Below are positions 10,381 through 22,777 of a DNA stretch of 64,000 nucleotides, in pieces; within the stretch, counting starts at the first letter, position 1; each line of letters starts with the position of its first letter. Below the pieces are notes generated by a model. That model searched no databases. It was not told the DNA's origin and saw only the letters and a list, made by a program, of their open reading frames with translations. Origin of the DNA: Lycium barbarum (lineage: Eukaryota > Streptophyta > Magnoliopsida > Solanales > Solanaceae); contig NC_083337.1 of the NCBI RefSeq assembly GCF_019175385.1, positions 49,266,938-49,330,937 on the forward strand, given 5' to 3'. The translations under genes were made by a program, and so were the position numbers.

Positions 10381-13123
10381 TGTTACACCTCGGAAATTTT
10401 TCCGTTAGCATGTGCAAAATAGGCTAATAAGGATAAAATGTGTGTGAGGCATTTCGAAGGCAAGTAATAAGGTCCCGTAGATTGGTATCGAGGAGTTGAA
10501 CAACTTTTAAGAAGGTTCCATAAGGATCGGAAATGAAACAAAGTAAAGAAAATAAGATTCAGTGAACTGGGAGTGTGCGGTCCATTATACGGACCGTAAA
10601 AGTGTTTTACGGTCCATTATACGGACCGCAGAAGCGTCAAAGAAGAGACTGACTGAAGGGTGAGTTTTAGGGTGTACTATACGGACCGTATAACGGTTTG
10701 ACGGTCCGTAAAATGAATCGTCAAAGTGTCACAGAATGAGGTTGAGAGAAGGTCAGTTTTACGGTGCATTATACGGACCGTATAACGATTATACGGCCCG
10801 TCAAATGGATCGTCAAATGGTCATAGAGAGGGGCGATCACTGAGTCCATTTTAAGGTCAGTTATACGGACCGTATAAATTTATACGGACCGTATAACGAA
10901 CCGTATAATGACATCGGGACTGAAGTGTGTTTTATAAAAATATGATCCAAAGTTTCATTTTTCATTTCCCATTTTCTCCTACACGATCCTCTCTCTCTCT
11001 AGAACCTCCCACACACTTCTAAACCAAGAATTCAAGTAAGAATCAAGATCAATAACAACCAAATTAGAGGAATTAAGAGTGTGGAACTCCTCATTGTTCA
11101 TTTAAGCCAAGAAATTCCCTAGATGGTGGAACTAGGGTTTTGTGAAAGTGAAGTATTTCAACTCAAGGTTTGTTCAATCACCATCCAAGGTATGTTTCAT
11201 GACTTTATCAAGTTATTTAAGTGTTAGAAGACTAAGGAAAGCTTGAATTGTAGAAAGACATGGAAAATGGGTCTTAAAAGGGTGAATAGTGCCACTAGTG
11301 AATAATGATGGAATTAAATCATGGAAGTTGAGGTGTTATAGTTATGAATATGCTAGAAATGTTGCTTTTATCATGAAATAAGTATTAAAGGTGCGGAAAC
11401 ACGATAATAAGCTATATGGATAAATATGGGGAAAATTGGAGGAAATTGGTGGAATGTGATGAGGGCATGTAAATGATGTTTGTTGATTGTGATATTGTGG
11501 TGAATGTTGGATGTTGATATAGAACATGGGAAAAGTAGCATAAACAAAGGAAGTGCCGCCCAATTTTCTTTAGAAATAGCGACGCGTTCTTATAGTCCAT
11601 CAACTAATGATAATTCGAATTCCCTTATGAAGGTAACGACACGATATTGAAGAAGAGCAAGTGAACGATATTTAGCTAAGCAAACAAGGTATGTTAAGGC
11701 TTGTCCCTTTCTTTCAAAGGCATGATTCCTAAGTTGCGAATTCATAAATGCTTCCATGACTTCCTTAATTGTATTAAGTTAGAAGTTTATGATTCCAAAG
11801 CATGATTCCTTCCTTGATAACCCGTAAATGTTTTCCAAATGCCTGCATCGTTCCAAAGCGAAGGTTTACGAGTTTGTAAGCTCTTATGAGAACAATAATG
11901 GACATATTTTTTTATCATGATTACAATGATGCCAAAGATGAGAATATTTTCCTATGATGACTACGATGAGACGGTTTCATGTTTAAAGGTTCCAAGTTGT
12001 GAATTCAATGACGATGTAAGAATATTGAGCTATTTCTTTACTTCTCAATTTTATTCATGGATGACTACTATATTTCCTTTAAGATTTCCAAAAGTATACA
12101 GAATGACTTCTTACAAGATTATGACCCTACTCTCTGTTCTCTTTATATTAGCTTTCGTTGATATTCTCGCCTTATGATGATTGTCCCTTCAAGGCGAGAC
12201 ATGACGATCATGATTAATCCATAATATAAGCGGAGGTGTTCGACCTTACGTCACTCCGGCAGGAACATAACTTTCCTTGAGCCCTCATGCATGCTATGTA
12301 TATTATGTATATATATGTATATGATATGAAAATGTTTTCAGGGGAAGTGGGGAAAGGTGAGGCGCTATAGACGCATAGCCACCTGTACAACTGGCATATC
12401 ATGATTCCATCCCGAACGCGGGGTATATGGGTGATGGATCGGGCCGTACGTTCCTCGGCACTAACATACTATATTATTTATGGATCGGGCCGTACGTTCC
12501 TCGGCACTAACAGATATATATATACATATGATGATACATGGATCGGGCTGCACGTTCCGCAGCAATATATGATATGATGATGGATATGAAGTAAGTCAGC
12601 ATGTGCTATTTCTTCTATACGAGACAGTCACATACAGTTGATCCTTATTGATGTTTCCTTTATCTCATTGATGTATTTCCATTGTTATGCCTTACATACT
12701 CAGTACAATATTCGTACTGATGTCCGTTTTCTTTGGACGCTGTGTTCATGCCCACAGGTAGACAGAGAGGCGGCGCAGACTTATAGGAGCTATCAGCAGA
12801 TTTACAGGAGCACTCCATTATTTCGAAGGTGCCCGTCGGGCTATGCTTTTGTATATATTTGTATATGTCTAGTTCTCCAGTAGAGGCTCGTAGATACGTA
12901 GTGTGGGCTATGGGGTCTCCCAAAGTTATATACATATACGTGCATATTATTTTGATAGCTTATGTTTATGAAAGCATTTATGTTTCAAGCGAAAGATGAT
13001 TTCTTTATGATTTGAATATAAATTGATTAAAAGAGCATTAAATTAGTAGAATAAGTCATAGAGCGAGCGGTGCTCGGTGGTTAGCCCCGGGTACCCGTCG
13101 CGGCCCCTAGCTGGGTCGTGACA
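10381..13123 (+). repeat. Element C 5' LTR
   Basis: It runs from TGTTACACCTCGG to GGGTCGTGACA. Near its start (10,570-10,915) lies a dense array of TATACGGACCGTATA and TTTACGGTCC palindromes. Near 12,430-12,565 the motif GATCGGGCCGTACGTTCC repeats three times (third copy diverged). The double hairpin is at 12,700-12,739. A TATA-like GCATAAACAAAGG before GTGCCGCCCAATTTTC (about 11,535-11,565) matches the J promoter region. Confidence 0.95.
12700..12739 (+). other. LTR double hairpin (element C 5' LTR)
   Basis: Stem 1 is TCAGTAC (12,700-12,706) with GTACTGA (12,714-12,720). Stem 2 is TGTCC (12,721-12,725) with GGACG (12,735-12,739), where one C-to-T change leaves a G-U pair. Confidence 0.65.
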
Positions 13124-13127
13124 ATAG

Positions 13128-13139
13128 TGGTATCAGAGC
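13128..13139 (+). promoter_or_regulatory. Element C primer binding site (initiator Met tRNA type)
   Basis: TGGTATCAGAGC lies four bases after the 5' LTR. This is the usual plant retrotransposon site complementary to the 3' end of initiator methionine tRNA. Confidence 0.93.
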
Positions 13140-13336
13140 AGTTCGGTCTTAGGAAGTGTCTACGAGCCGTGTCTAGTAGAGTCTTGTTTATGCTGTGTTG
13201 CGCGCCACATTAATAAACAGGGGGCTACAGGGCATTTAGGAAAAATGACCATCTTTTATCATAAGAAATCATGCGATAGAGCTGTATTATAAGATTATCC
13301 CCTCCCTAACGGTGCGTTATAATTTCAGCGAAGCTG

Positions 13337-14188
13337 ATGAAGGGAAAAGCTACCGCAGCCCAGAAGGGAAAGATGGTGGTTGAAGAAGGGCTCGAGCAAG
13401 AGCTGTCTATAGATATGGAGGAGGGCGAACCTCAGAATAAGGCCCCACCTCGGTTTTCCCATACTTCACCCACTTTAGAGGATCAAAGGGGAGCCTCAAC
13501 TTTAGCTCCAGCATTCCCCGTTCCTCCCCTAGATGCCTCGGGCCAAGAGATGAGACATGCTATTCTTTTACTGACTCAATTGGTTTCCACTCAAGCTCAG
13601 CCGCAGGATGTGGGCCACGGTAACAGAGGTTGGAGAAAGGGAGATAATTCTTCAGGGTTTGATCATGAATATAGGGGTGACTCGAGGCAACAATTCTCTA
13701 GGCACTCAGTTCGTTTCACAAGTGGTGCTCCTCCGCAGTTTCCTAGACTCAGATTTGATGGACCTACCTATTCTAGGTCACCCCAAAGTCTCAGAGTTTC
13801 CAATTCCAGAATTCGGAGTAGTTCTAGTCAGACGAGATTCTCGGTACCACGATGTACTCAGTGTCGCAGGTTACATAGGGGACCCTGTCGTTTTGGCTCG
13901 GATGTTTGTTATGCCTGTGCTCGGCCAGGCCATTTAAAGCGTGACTGCCCATCGCTACGTGGTAAAGCTAAGGTTCGAACTACGAGAGTGGTAGTTGACT
14001 CTTCGTCATCGGTACGCCCCCCAAGGCCAGGGCCACATGTGTTAGTAGGTGCTGGTAGAGACCAAAGAGGGACGCCTAGTCCGAGTAGATCCCGGCGTCA
14101 TATTCATGCATTTACTGAGCGACAAGATCTTGAGTCTTTCCCTGATATCGCCCCAGGTACATTGCCAGTATCCTTTTACGATATGTAA
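13337..14188 (+). pseudogene. gag: Element C truncated gag: N-terminus joined to nucleocapsid
   Basis: The 283-residue open frame starts MKGKATAAQKGKM, as in J (MLPKGKATAAQKGK), and runs through the acidic N-terminal part to LLTQLVSTQAQPQDVG. It then jumps to the nucleocapsid linker; the capsid core seen in J (PPEFFGSKPDEDP to the MDISRIQAH helix) is missing. The basic linker, a CTQC accessory motif and the CCHC knuckle CYACARPGHLKRDC are present, followed by a short protease N-terminal stub (RQDLESFPDIAPGTLP). It may still bind RNA but should not assemble a particle alone. Whether it is translated is unknown. Confidence 0.85.
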
Positions 14189-16689
14189 GCATCGATTGAT
14201 TTGGGCCTTATACTGTCATATATTACTTCAGATGTTAATGACTGTGTTAGAGTAAAAGACTGGGCCAATCAAGCAAAGTGAGATGTCTATATTTGTTAGT
14301 GAACCAGTGATAGCCAGAATCGTGATTTACGAGTAAGTTGATTGACAGCGAGTAAATATAAATAATATGTGTATGTATATGGATATTGGAATCCTAAACT
14401 GAGTGTGCAGGCACAACTTATGAGACAAGCACTATTATTTATACCCTTTAATAGTAAGTGATCTTGTGTTGTTCCTTTACGTATTAGGTGTGTCCCGATA
14501 TATGTCCCATTGAGACATCGGACGTGTTTCCTGGGCTATGTGCAGGTTCGGGATTGTTATGTTTACAAGAGAAACTCTGCCGAAAATTTCCTAGCATCTA
14601 AAGGAGATAAGATATAAGCTGGTGACATGTTCTAGCGAGAAGAGATGTGAACGGCAGGACGTGATTAAGTTAGGAGTATCGTTAACAACTACACGAGGTG
14701 AGTTAAATACTATTGGAGGGATAGTAACAATAGTTATAAGGTAGTACTAAAGCATGTCATAGGAGGAAAAGGGTAACTCCAATAGAGTGTGGTACTGAAG
14801 TATTGATGGAAGGGATAAGCACGAGGAAGATACAATAAGTTTATTGGCAAAATAAAGTGACGGCATCACGTAGACAGAGATACGGGTATGAAGGACTATA
14901 ATGAATGTAAATACATTGGTGAAGTGACTTATGTGGTAAGTGAAATAGGGATAATCAGAAAGAGAAACAGTTTAAGTACGCTCACTTCGTAAAGTTTAAT
15001 CTATTTTATGAGCAAGATTTGCGAATGATACCAAGAATTGTCACTCTATAGAGTTGATTATGATCAGGATATAATGAGGACAGAGCGATAACTGGGATAC
15101 ACAGTAAGTAAAGTATAGCAAGGAAACGACAAAAAAATGTGACATGCCCCATATGAACAGGGGGTGAATGCAAGTATGAAGCCAACAGGCGAGCCATGGG
15201 GCAGTAGATGAAGAAGCTTATAAAGCCTTGTTAAAGGAAAGTCCAACATGAAGGTTCTTCAATGACAAGAAATGATGGCAAGCAATGACAAAAAGGTAAG
15301 TCAACTTGATAAAGAAACTAGAGAAAAGTGATATGACAAAGTCATAGTAGTTTGTGATTGGTATAATCAAGAGTAAAAGAGCATGAGGCATAAGGGGTAT
15401 TAGTTACGCATGAGACTTAGACCCTCGAGAACAAAGATGACGTTACAAGCGAACTTTGACCAAAAAAAAAAAAGGGGTAAGTGATATTATATCGATAGTG
15501 TGGATAACTAGACCTACTACTGTTGTGAGCACCCCTATGGGACGAAAGTTGTTAATTGGAGCGGATTTAGATATTGAATTATAACTACCAAAGGAGCTAA
15601 GTAAAATACATTATTGTTCGGATTACTATGCCAATTGTATCACTCGATTACAAAGCTGCAAGGTGAGTATGTTAAGACCTCCCACATGAATTATCGTAGT
15701 TATAAATTATGGGAAACAACACAAATGAGACATAGTATATTAAGGGATATGTGAATTAAAGATTTGAAAGTGAGGGGAATTAAGAATTGTACAAGCAAAA
15801 CCCTTAAAGGGGGGGAAGCGAGCAAAAAGAATGCAAGTGTAGAAATTGGAATGATGGACCCTAAGATGTAAGAGATATACTCTAGAACTAAGAGTGAGAG
15901 TTGTACAGAAATAAGACTAACGACTGGTGAATAAAGGAATACGGATTGAGCAGGCATCTGAGGCTGTACTGGAAATCATCCGCGAAGACCTTGAACTATA
16001 TGATATTGGGAGCAAATAACTCAAGGGACATTACAAGGGATGGCGATGTGATACTAGGACGGAGACAAATGCACTAATGATAGAGTCGTTGTAATGATAT
16101 TGCGATTTATAAGCGAAAATTGAGAAAAGGACTTACGGTTTTCTATAGTAGGATGTAAGATATAAAGATCAAATAAAATCAAATGAATAAAGGAAGGAAG
16201 AAAGCACGACGCGATAAGTTGCTACGGATAGACAAAAGATTTTGGGGTGCGAATAATCACCGAGCCTCGTCGTAGTCGGGTACGCGAAACACCGGACCTT
16301 CGTAGTCGGGCTTGCTATGTAAATGATGTGAATATGAATATGACTATGGATACAATATGTAAATGAGTACGATTATGAATATGGATGCAGATACGGACAC
16401 ATGTACATGTATAGATGTGTATGTACACAAATCATGCAAGAACAATTAGGCAACTTGCAAGTAATTATACGTCGCCCATGAACCCAAGTGGGTATATAGA
16501 AAGAAGTAAACAGGAATAGTGTGATTATGATACCCCCGGGTCAGTTGAGGGGAAATATATGGTAAATTGAGTTGAAATGTGGAGTTGGGATTAGTGTGTT
16601 AGGGGCAAATAGGATAATTACTCTGAATATGACATAAGTGCATGTTATACGCTTACTACAGTAGCCTGGGATGTGACAACCTACGAATG
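14189..16689 (+). other. Element C internal non-coding region replacing pol
   Basis: No pol domain is recognisable in any frame beyond a trace of protease (SEPVIAR-like, near 14,300). The strand is rich in A and G. Polypurine-tract-like runs occur at 15,463-15,477 and 15,806-15,817, not followed by LTR starts. At about 16,258-16,450 there is sequence like the LTR middle of B and E (ACCGAGCC...CGGGTACG units, then an ATG-rich repeat), suggesting an old LTR piece was captured. The origin of the rest is not evident. Confidence 0.75.
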
Positions 16690-16838
16690 CAATAAGGAAG
16701 CAGCCTCAGTCAAGATCTTGTGGCGAGGCAACCAATGGGAAGAAATGACCTGGAAGGAGAAGAGAAAATGAAATCCATGTACTCGCTTTTATTTTAATCC
16801 CCGGGAGAGATTCAACAAGAGATATCAACATTTTGAGG
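16690..16838 (+). pseudogene. Element C relic of chromodomain-like tail
   Basis: In one frame it reads ASVKILWRGNQWEEMTW, then after a small shift MKSMYS and SPGEIQQEIST. These match the end of pol in J (ASVKVLWRNNNREEMTWEAEE, PPGEIQDEMST). The 3' untranslated part that follows also matches J up to the hairpin and polypurine tract. C therefore kept the extreme 3' end of a J-like element while losing pol. Confidence 0.85.
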
Positions 16839-16993
16839 TATGTGATGCTTTATCTTCATGATGTTGCGATCGTTGGTGGCCCTTATTGTTATGGCCCTGT
16901 GAGGCATTATATATTATGGGTTGCTGTGACAGGTTAGTAGTGCCAGATTACAGAGGAAACTCTAGCGAAATTTCTGTAGAATCTCGAGTGTTT

Positions 16994-17030
16994 AACATTC
17001 GAGGACGAATGTTCCAAAAGGGGGGAAGAA
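16994..17030 (+). promoter_or_regulatory. Element C polypurine tract with upstream hairpin
   Basis: AACATTCG-AGGA-CGAATGTT (16,994-17,013) precedes AAAAGGGGGGAAGAA (17,016-17,030), directly before the TG of the 3' LTR. Confidence 0.9.
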
Positions 17031-19773
17031 TGTTACACCTCGGAAATTTTTCCGTTAGCATGTGCAAAATAGGCTAATAAGGATAAAATGTGTGTGTGGC
17101 ATTTCGAAGGCAAGTAATAAGGTCCCGTAGATTGGTATCGAGGAGTTGAACAACTTTTAAGAAGGTTCCATAAGGATCGGAAATGAAACAAAGTAAAGAA
17201 AATAAGATTCAGTGAACTGGGAGTGTACGGTCCATTATACGGACCGTAAAAGTGTTTTACGGTCCATTATATGGACCGCAGAAGCGTCACAGAAGAGACT
17301 GACTGAAGGGTGAGTTTTAGGGTGTACTATACGGACCGTATAACGGTTTGACGGTCCGTAAAATGAATCGTCAAAGTGTCACAGAATGAGGTTGAGAGAA
17401 GGTCAGTTTTACGGTGAATTATACGGACCGTATAACGATTATACGGCCCGTCAAATGGATCGTCAAATGGTCATAGAGAGGGGCGATCACTGAGTCCATT
17501 TTACGGTCAGTTATACGGACCGTATAAATTTATACGGACCGTATAACGAACCGTATAATGACATCGGGACTGAAGTGTGTTTTATAAAAATATGATCCAA
17601 AGTTTCATTTTTCATTTCCCATTTTCTCCTACACGATCCTCTCTCTCTCTAGAACCTCCCACACACTTCTAAACCAAGAATTCAAGTAAGAATCAAGATC
17701 AATAACAACCAAATTAGAGGAATTAAGAGTGTGGAACTCCTCATTGTTCATTTAAGCCAAGAAATTCCCTAGATGGTGGAACTAGGGTTTTGTGAAAGTG
17801 AAGTATTTCAACTCAAGGTTTGTTCAATCACCATCCAAGGTATGTTTCATGACTTTATCAAGTTATTTAAGTGTTAGAAGACTAAGGAAAGCTTGAATTG
17901 TAGAAAGACATGGAAAATGGGTCTTAAAAGGGTGAATAGTGCCACTAGTGAATAATGATGGAATTAAATCATGGAAGTTGAGGTTTTATAGCTATGAATA
18001 TGCTAGAAATGCTGCTTTTATCATGAAATAAGTATTAAAGGTGCGGAAAAACGATAATAAGCTATATGGATAAATATGAGGAAAATTGGAGGAAATTGGT
18101 GGAATGTGATGAGGGCATGTAAATGATGTTTGTTGATTGTGATATTGTGGTGAATGTTGGATGTTGATATTGAACATGGGAAAAGTAGCATAAACAAAGG
18201 AAGTGCCGCCCAATTTTCTTTAGAAATAGCGACGCGTTCTTATAGTCCATCAACTAATGATAATTCGAATTCCCTTATGAAGGTAACGACACGATATTGA
18301 AGAAGAGCAAGTGAACGATATTTAGCTAAGCAAACAAGGTATGTTAAGGCTTGTCCCTTTCTTTCAAAGGCATGATTCCTAAGTTGCGAATTCATAAACG
18401 CTTCCATGACTTCCTTAATTGTATTAAGTTAGAAGTTTATGATTCCAAAGCATGATTCCTTCCTTGATAACCCGTAAATGTTTTCCAAATGCCTGCATCG
18501 TTCCAAAGCGAAGGTTTACGAGTTTGTAAGCTCTTATGAGAACAATAATGGACATATTTTTTTATCATGATTACAATGATGCCAAAGATGAGAATATTTT
18601 CCTATGATGACTACGATGAGACGGTTTCATGTTTAAAGGTTCCAAGTTGTGAATTCAATGACGATGTAAGAATATTGAGCTATTTCTTGACTTCTCAATT
18701 TTATTCATGGATGACTACTATATTTCCTTTAAGATTTCCAAAAGTATACAGAATGACTTCTTACAAGATTATGACCCTACTCTCTGTTCTCTTTATATTA
18801 GCTTTCGTTGATATTCTCGCCTTATGATGATTGTCCCTTCAAGGCGAGACATGACGATCATGATTAATCCATAATATAAGCGGAGGTGTTCGACCTTACG
18901 TCACTCCGGCAGGAACATAACTTTCCTTGAGCCCTCATGCATGCTACGTATATTATGTATATATATGTATATGATATGAAAATGTTTTCAGGGGAAGTGG
19001 GGAAAGGTGAGGCGCTATAGACGCATAGCCACCTGTACAACTGGCATATCATGATTCCATCCCGGACGCAGGGTATATGGGTGATGGATCGGGCCGTACG
19101 TTCCTCGGCACTAACATACTATATTATTTATGGATCGGGCCGTACGTTCCTCGGCACTAACAGATATATATATACATATGATGATACATGGATCGGGCTG
19201 CACGTTCCGCAGCAATATATGATATGATGATGGATATGAAGTAAGTCAGCATGTGCTATTTCTTCTATACGAGACAGTCACATAGAGTTGATCCTTATTG
19301 ATGTTTCCTTTATCTCATTGATGTATTTCCATTGTTATGCCTTACATACTCAGTACAATATTCGTACTGACGTCCGTTTTCTTTGGACGTTGTGTTCATG
19401 CCCACAGGTAGACAGAGAGGCGGCGCAGACTTATAGGAGCTATCAGCAGATTTACAGGAGCACTCCACTATTTCGGACGTGCCCGTCGGGCTATGCTTTT
19501 GTATATATTTGTATATGTCTAGTTCTCCAGTAGAGGCTCGTAGATACGTAGTGTGGGCTATGGGGTCTCCCAAAGTTATATACATATACGTGCATATTAT
19601 TTTGATAGCTTATGTTTATGAAAGCATTTATGTTTCAAGCGAAAGATGATTTCTTTATGATTTGAATATAAATTGATTAAAAGAGCATTAAATTAGTAGA
19701 ATAAGTCATAGAGCGAGCGGTGCTCGGTGGTTAGCCGCGGGTACCCGTCGCGGCCCCTAGCTGGGTCGTGACA
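17031..19773 (+). repeat. Element C 3' LTR
   Basis: Same length as the 5' LTR (2743 bp), with only scattered substitutions and no indel seen by eye. Palindrome array at about 17,225-17,560; double hairpin at 19,350-19,390 with a perfect second stem (ACGTCC/GGACGT). Confidence 0.95.
19350..19390 (+). other. LTR double hairpin (element C 3' LTR)
   Basis: Stem 1 is TCAGTAC (19,350-19,356) with GTACTGA (19,364-19,370). Stem 2 is ACGTCC (19,370-19,375) with GGACGT (19,385-19,390). Confidence 0.7.
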
Positions 19774-22560
19774 GGATGGCTCCGTGGAGTTAAAGGACTT
19801 GAAGGAGCAATTGAAGGACTTGCTTGAAAAAAGTTTTATTAGGCCTAGGTCTTCCCCGCGGGGAGCACCTGTGTTGTTTGTGCGAAAGAAAGATAGCTCT
19901 TTACGAATGTGTATTGACTATCGGCAACTGAATAAAGTGACGATCAAGAAGAAATATCCACTCTCAAGGATTGACGACTTATTTGATTAATTACAGGGCG
20001 CCAAATGGTATTCAAAAATAGATTTAAGATCCGGGTATCTTCAAGTGCGAGTTAGGGAGAAATATATTTCTAAGATATCCTTCAGAACCAGATACGACCA
20101 TTTTGAGTTCCGGGTAATGTCGTTTCAGCTAACTAATGCACCGGCAGTATTTATGGATTTGATGAATAATGTGTTCAGGCCCTTCCTAGATTTATTTGTG
20201 ATTGTGTTCATCGACGATATCCTGGTATATTCTAAGTCTGAGGCAGAACATGCGGATCATTTGCGTAGCATTCTTAGAGTTCTTAAAACTCGAGAGTTAT
20301 TTGCCAAATTTTCCAAGTGCGAATTTTGGTTTAACTCAGTGACCTTTTTGGGGCATATTATTTCAGCCAATGGTATTCGGGTAGATACCCAAAAGATTGA
20401 GGCGGTGAAGACTTGGCCATGGTCCATAACACCTACAGAGATTCGTAGCTTTTTGGGCTTAGCAAGTTATTACAGGAGGTTTGTAGAAGGTTTTTCTTCT
20501 ATTCTGCACCACTCATGAAGATGACCCCGAAATTAGCTAAGTTTCAGTGGACAGATGCGTGTGAACGTAGTTTCCAAGAGCTAGAGGATAGATTAACTTC
20601 TGCCCCGGTCCTGACACTTCCAGAGGGATCAGAAGGTTATGTTGTCTATTGTGATATTTCAGGCATTGGGTTAGGTTGTGTGTTGATTCAACATGGTAAG
20701 GTGATTGCGTATGCTTTAAGGCAGTTGTGGAAACATGGGAAGAATTATCCGACCTATGATCTTGAATTGGCTGTAGTAATTCATGCATTGAAGATGTGGA
20801 GACATTATTTGTATGGCGTCAACATTGATATTTATACAGATCATAAGAGTCTTCAGTATATCTTCAAGCAGAAAGGATTAAAATTTTGACAATGGCGATG
20901 GTTAGAATTGTTGAAGGACTATGATGTTGACATCCTGTATCATCCCGCGAAAGAAAATGTTGTGGCTGATGCTCTTGCCCATTGTTCCATGGGAAGTTTA
21001 TGCGATGTTCGGCCAGAGAAAAGAGAGATAGAGAGATAGCTCATGAGCTCCAGCAGTTAGCTAGCCTAGGAGTTCAAATAGTGGACTCAGGCAGTATGGG
21101 AGCTATCATTCAAAATTTAGCGATCTCGTCGCTAGTAGTGGAAGTGAAAGAGAGATAATACGAAGATCCCATGCTAGTTCATTGAAGAAATACACTCCCT
21201 CAAAAGGAGAAGTCATCATTTGAGATTTCTGGAGATGGAGTTCTCCGATGCCGAGGTAGGTTATGTGTTCCTGATGTTGCAGGGTTACATCAACAAATAT
21301 TGAAAGAAGCCCATTGTTCCCGTTATTCCGTTCACCTCGGAGCGACGAAGATGTATCATGATCTTAAATCTATATATTGGTGGAATAGGATGAAGAATGA
21401 TTTAGCGAAATTCGTAGCTCAATGTCCCAACTGTCAGCAAGTGAAAATTGAGCACCAAAAGCCGGGTGGATTGTTGCAAGCTATAGAAATTCCAACTTGG
21501 AAATGGGAAGTATTAACATGGACTTCATTACAGGCTTACCCCGTTCTCGACGTAAGTATGATTCTATATGGGTGATTGTAGATAGACTTATGAAGTTAGA
21601 TCATTTCTTACCGGTTAGAACTACATATGTAGCAGAAGATTATGCAAAGCTTTATGTTAAAGAGATAGTGCGACTTCAAGGTGTTCCAGTATCTATTATC
21701 TCCGATAGAGGGACTCAGTTTACAGCCAATTTTTAGAAATCTTTCCAAGAAGGTTTGGGGACTCAGGTGAGTCTTAGCACGACATTTCACCCACAGACGG
21801 ATGGGCAAGCTGAACGTACCATTCAGACCCTTGAGAACATGCTACGGGCATGTATATTGGATTTTGGAGGTAGTTGGGATGATCATTAACCACTTATTGA
21901 ATTTGCTTATAACAATAGCTATCATTCTAGTATCCAGATGGCCCCGTATCAGACTTTATATGGGCGAAAGTGTAGATCTCCAATTAGGTGGTTCGAAGTA
22001 GGAGAGACCAAATTGATAGGGCCAGACTTGGTCCAGCAAGCTATAGAGAAAGTCAAGCTTATACAGGATCGATTATTAATAGCTCAGAGTCGTCAGAAGT
22101 CCTATGCGGATAATCGTCAAAGGGACTTAGAGTTCCAAGTGAAAGATTGGGTATTTTTTACGGTGTCTCCAATGAAGGGCGTAATAACATTTGGCAAGAA
22201 GGGCAAGCTTAGTCCCCGGTACATTAGACCTTATGAGATTGTACGCAAAGTAGGCCAAGTGGCTTACGAATTAGATCTACCTCCTGATTTGGAGTCAGTT
22301 CACCCAGTTTTCCATGTATCGATGCTTCGTAGGTGCATTAGAAACCCTTCTAGAATTGTACCAATAGATGATGTCCAAGTTACCAAACAATTGTCTTATG
22401 AAGAAGTCCCTATTGCCATTTTAGATGGGCAAGTACGAAAGCTCAGAACCAAAAAGGTAGCTTCATTAAAAGTTTTATGAAGAAATAATAGTAGAGAGGA
22501 AATGACTTGGGAAGCTGAAGAAGACATGAACTTCAGGTAGCCACATTATTTTCACCCCCA
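19774..22560 (+). pseudogene. pol: Element B fragment 3: RT, RNase H, integrase, chromodomain-like tail
   Basis: Continues B after element [19 protein letters not shown] with [10 protein letters not shown] (about 20,195-20,230), RNase H ([10 protein letters not shown], about 20,650), integrase zinc region (CSRYSVHLG...CPNC, about 21,315-21,435), core (NMDFITGLP, SDRGTQF) and the tail (QVRKLRTKKVASLKVL, to about 22,480, then traces to 22,560). Premature stops include TAA at 19,988, a break near 20,515, TGA at 20,887 and TAG near 21,735. RNase H has CDIS where the family has CDAS. Heavily decayed; it cannot encode an enzyme. Confidence 0.92.
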
Positions 22561-22777
22561 CAGGATACTCAGGCAGAGACGCCATTATCCTCAGGTATGT
22601 AACGATTTCCTTAATGTTTTCCTGGTCGTGTGTGGCCATGGTTATTGATGTTGCTTTGTAACCCTGTGAGGCGATGTATTTTGGGCTGCTGTTGCAGGGT
22701 GGTAGTGCCATATTATAGGGAAAACTCTGGCGAAATTTTTATAGAATCCCCAAGAACCTAACATTCAAGCACGAATA

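Larger units (their letters stand above)
10381..19773 (+). mobile_element. Element C: non-autonomous chromovirus derivative, complete (9393 bp)
   Basis: Both LTRs are exactly 2743 bp, and GGATG flanks the element on both sides (10,376-10,380 and 19,774-19,778). The 3907-bp internal region has a primer site, part of gag with a zinc knuckle, a long stretch without pol, a chromodomain-like relic, hairpin and polypurine tract. By eye I count about two dozen differences between the LTRs (under 1 %), so insertion was fairly recent. With no RT, RNase H or integrase it must have used enzymes of a related element. LTR and gag resemble the J family. Confidence 0.95.
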
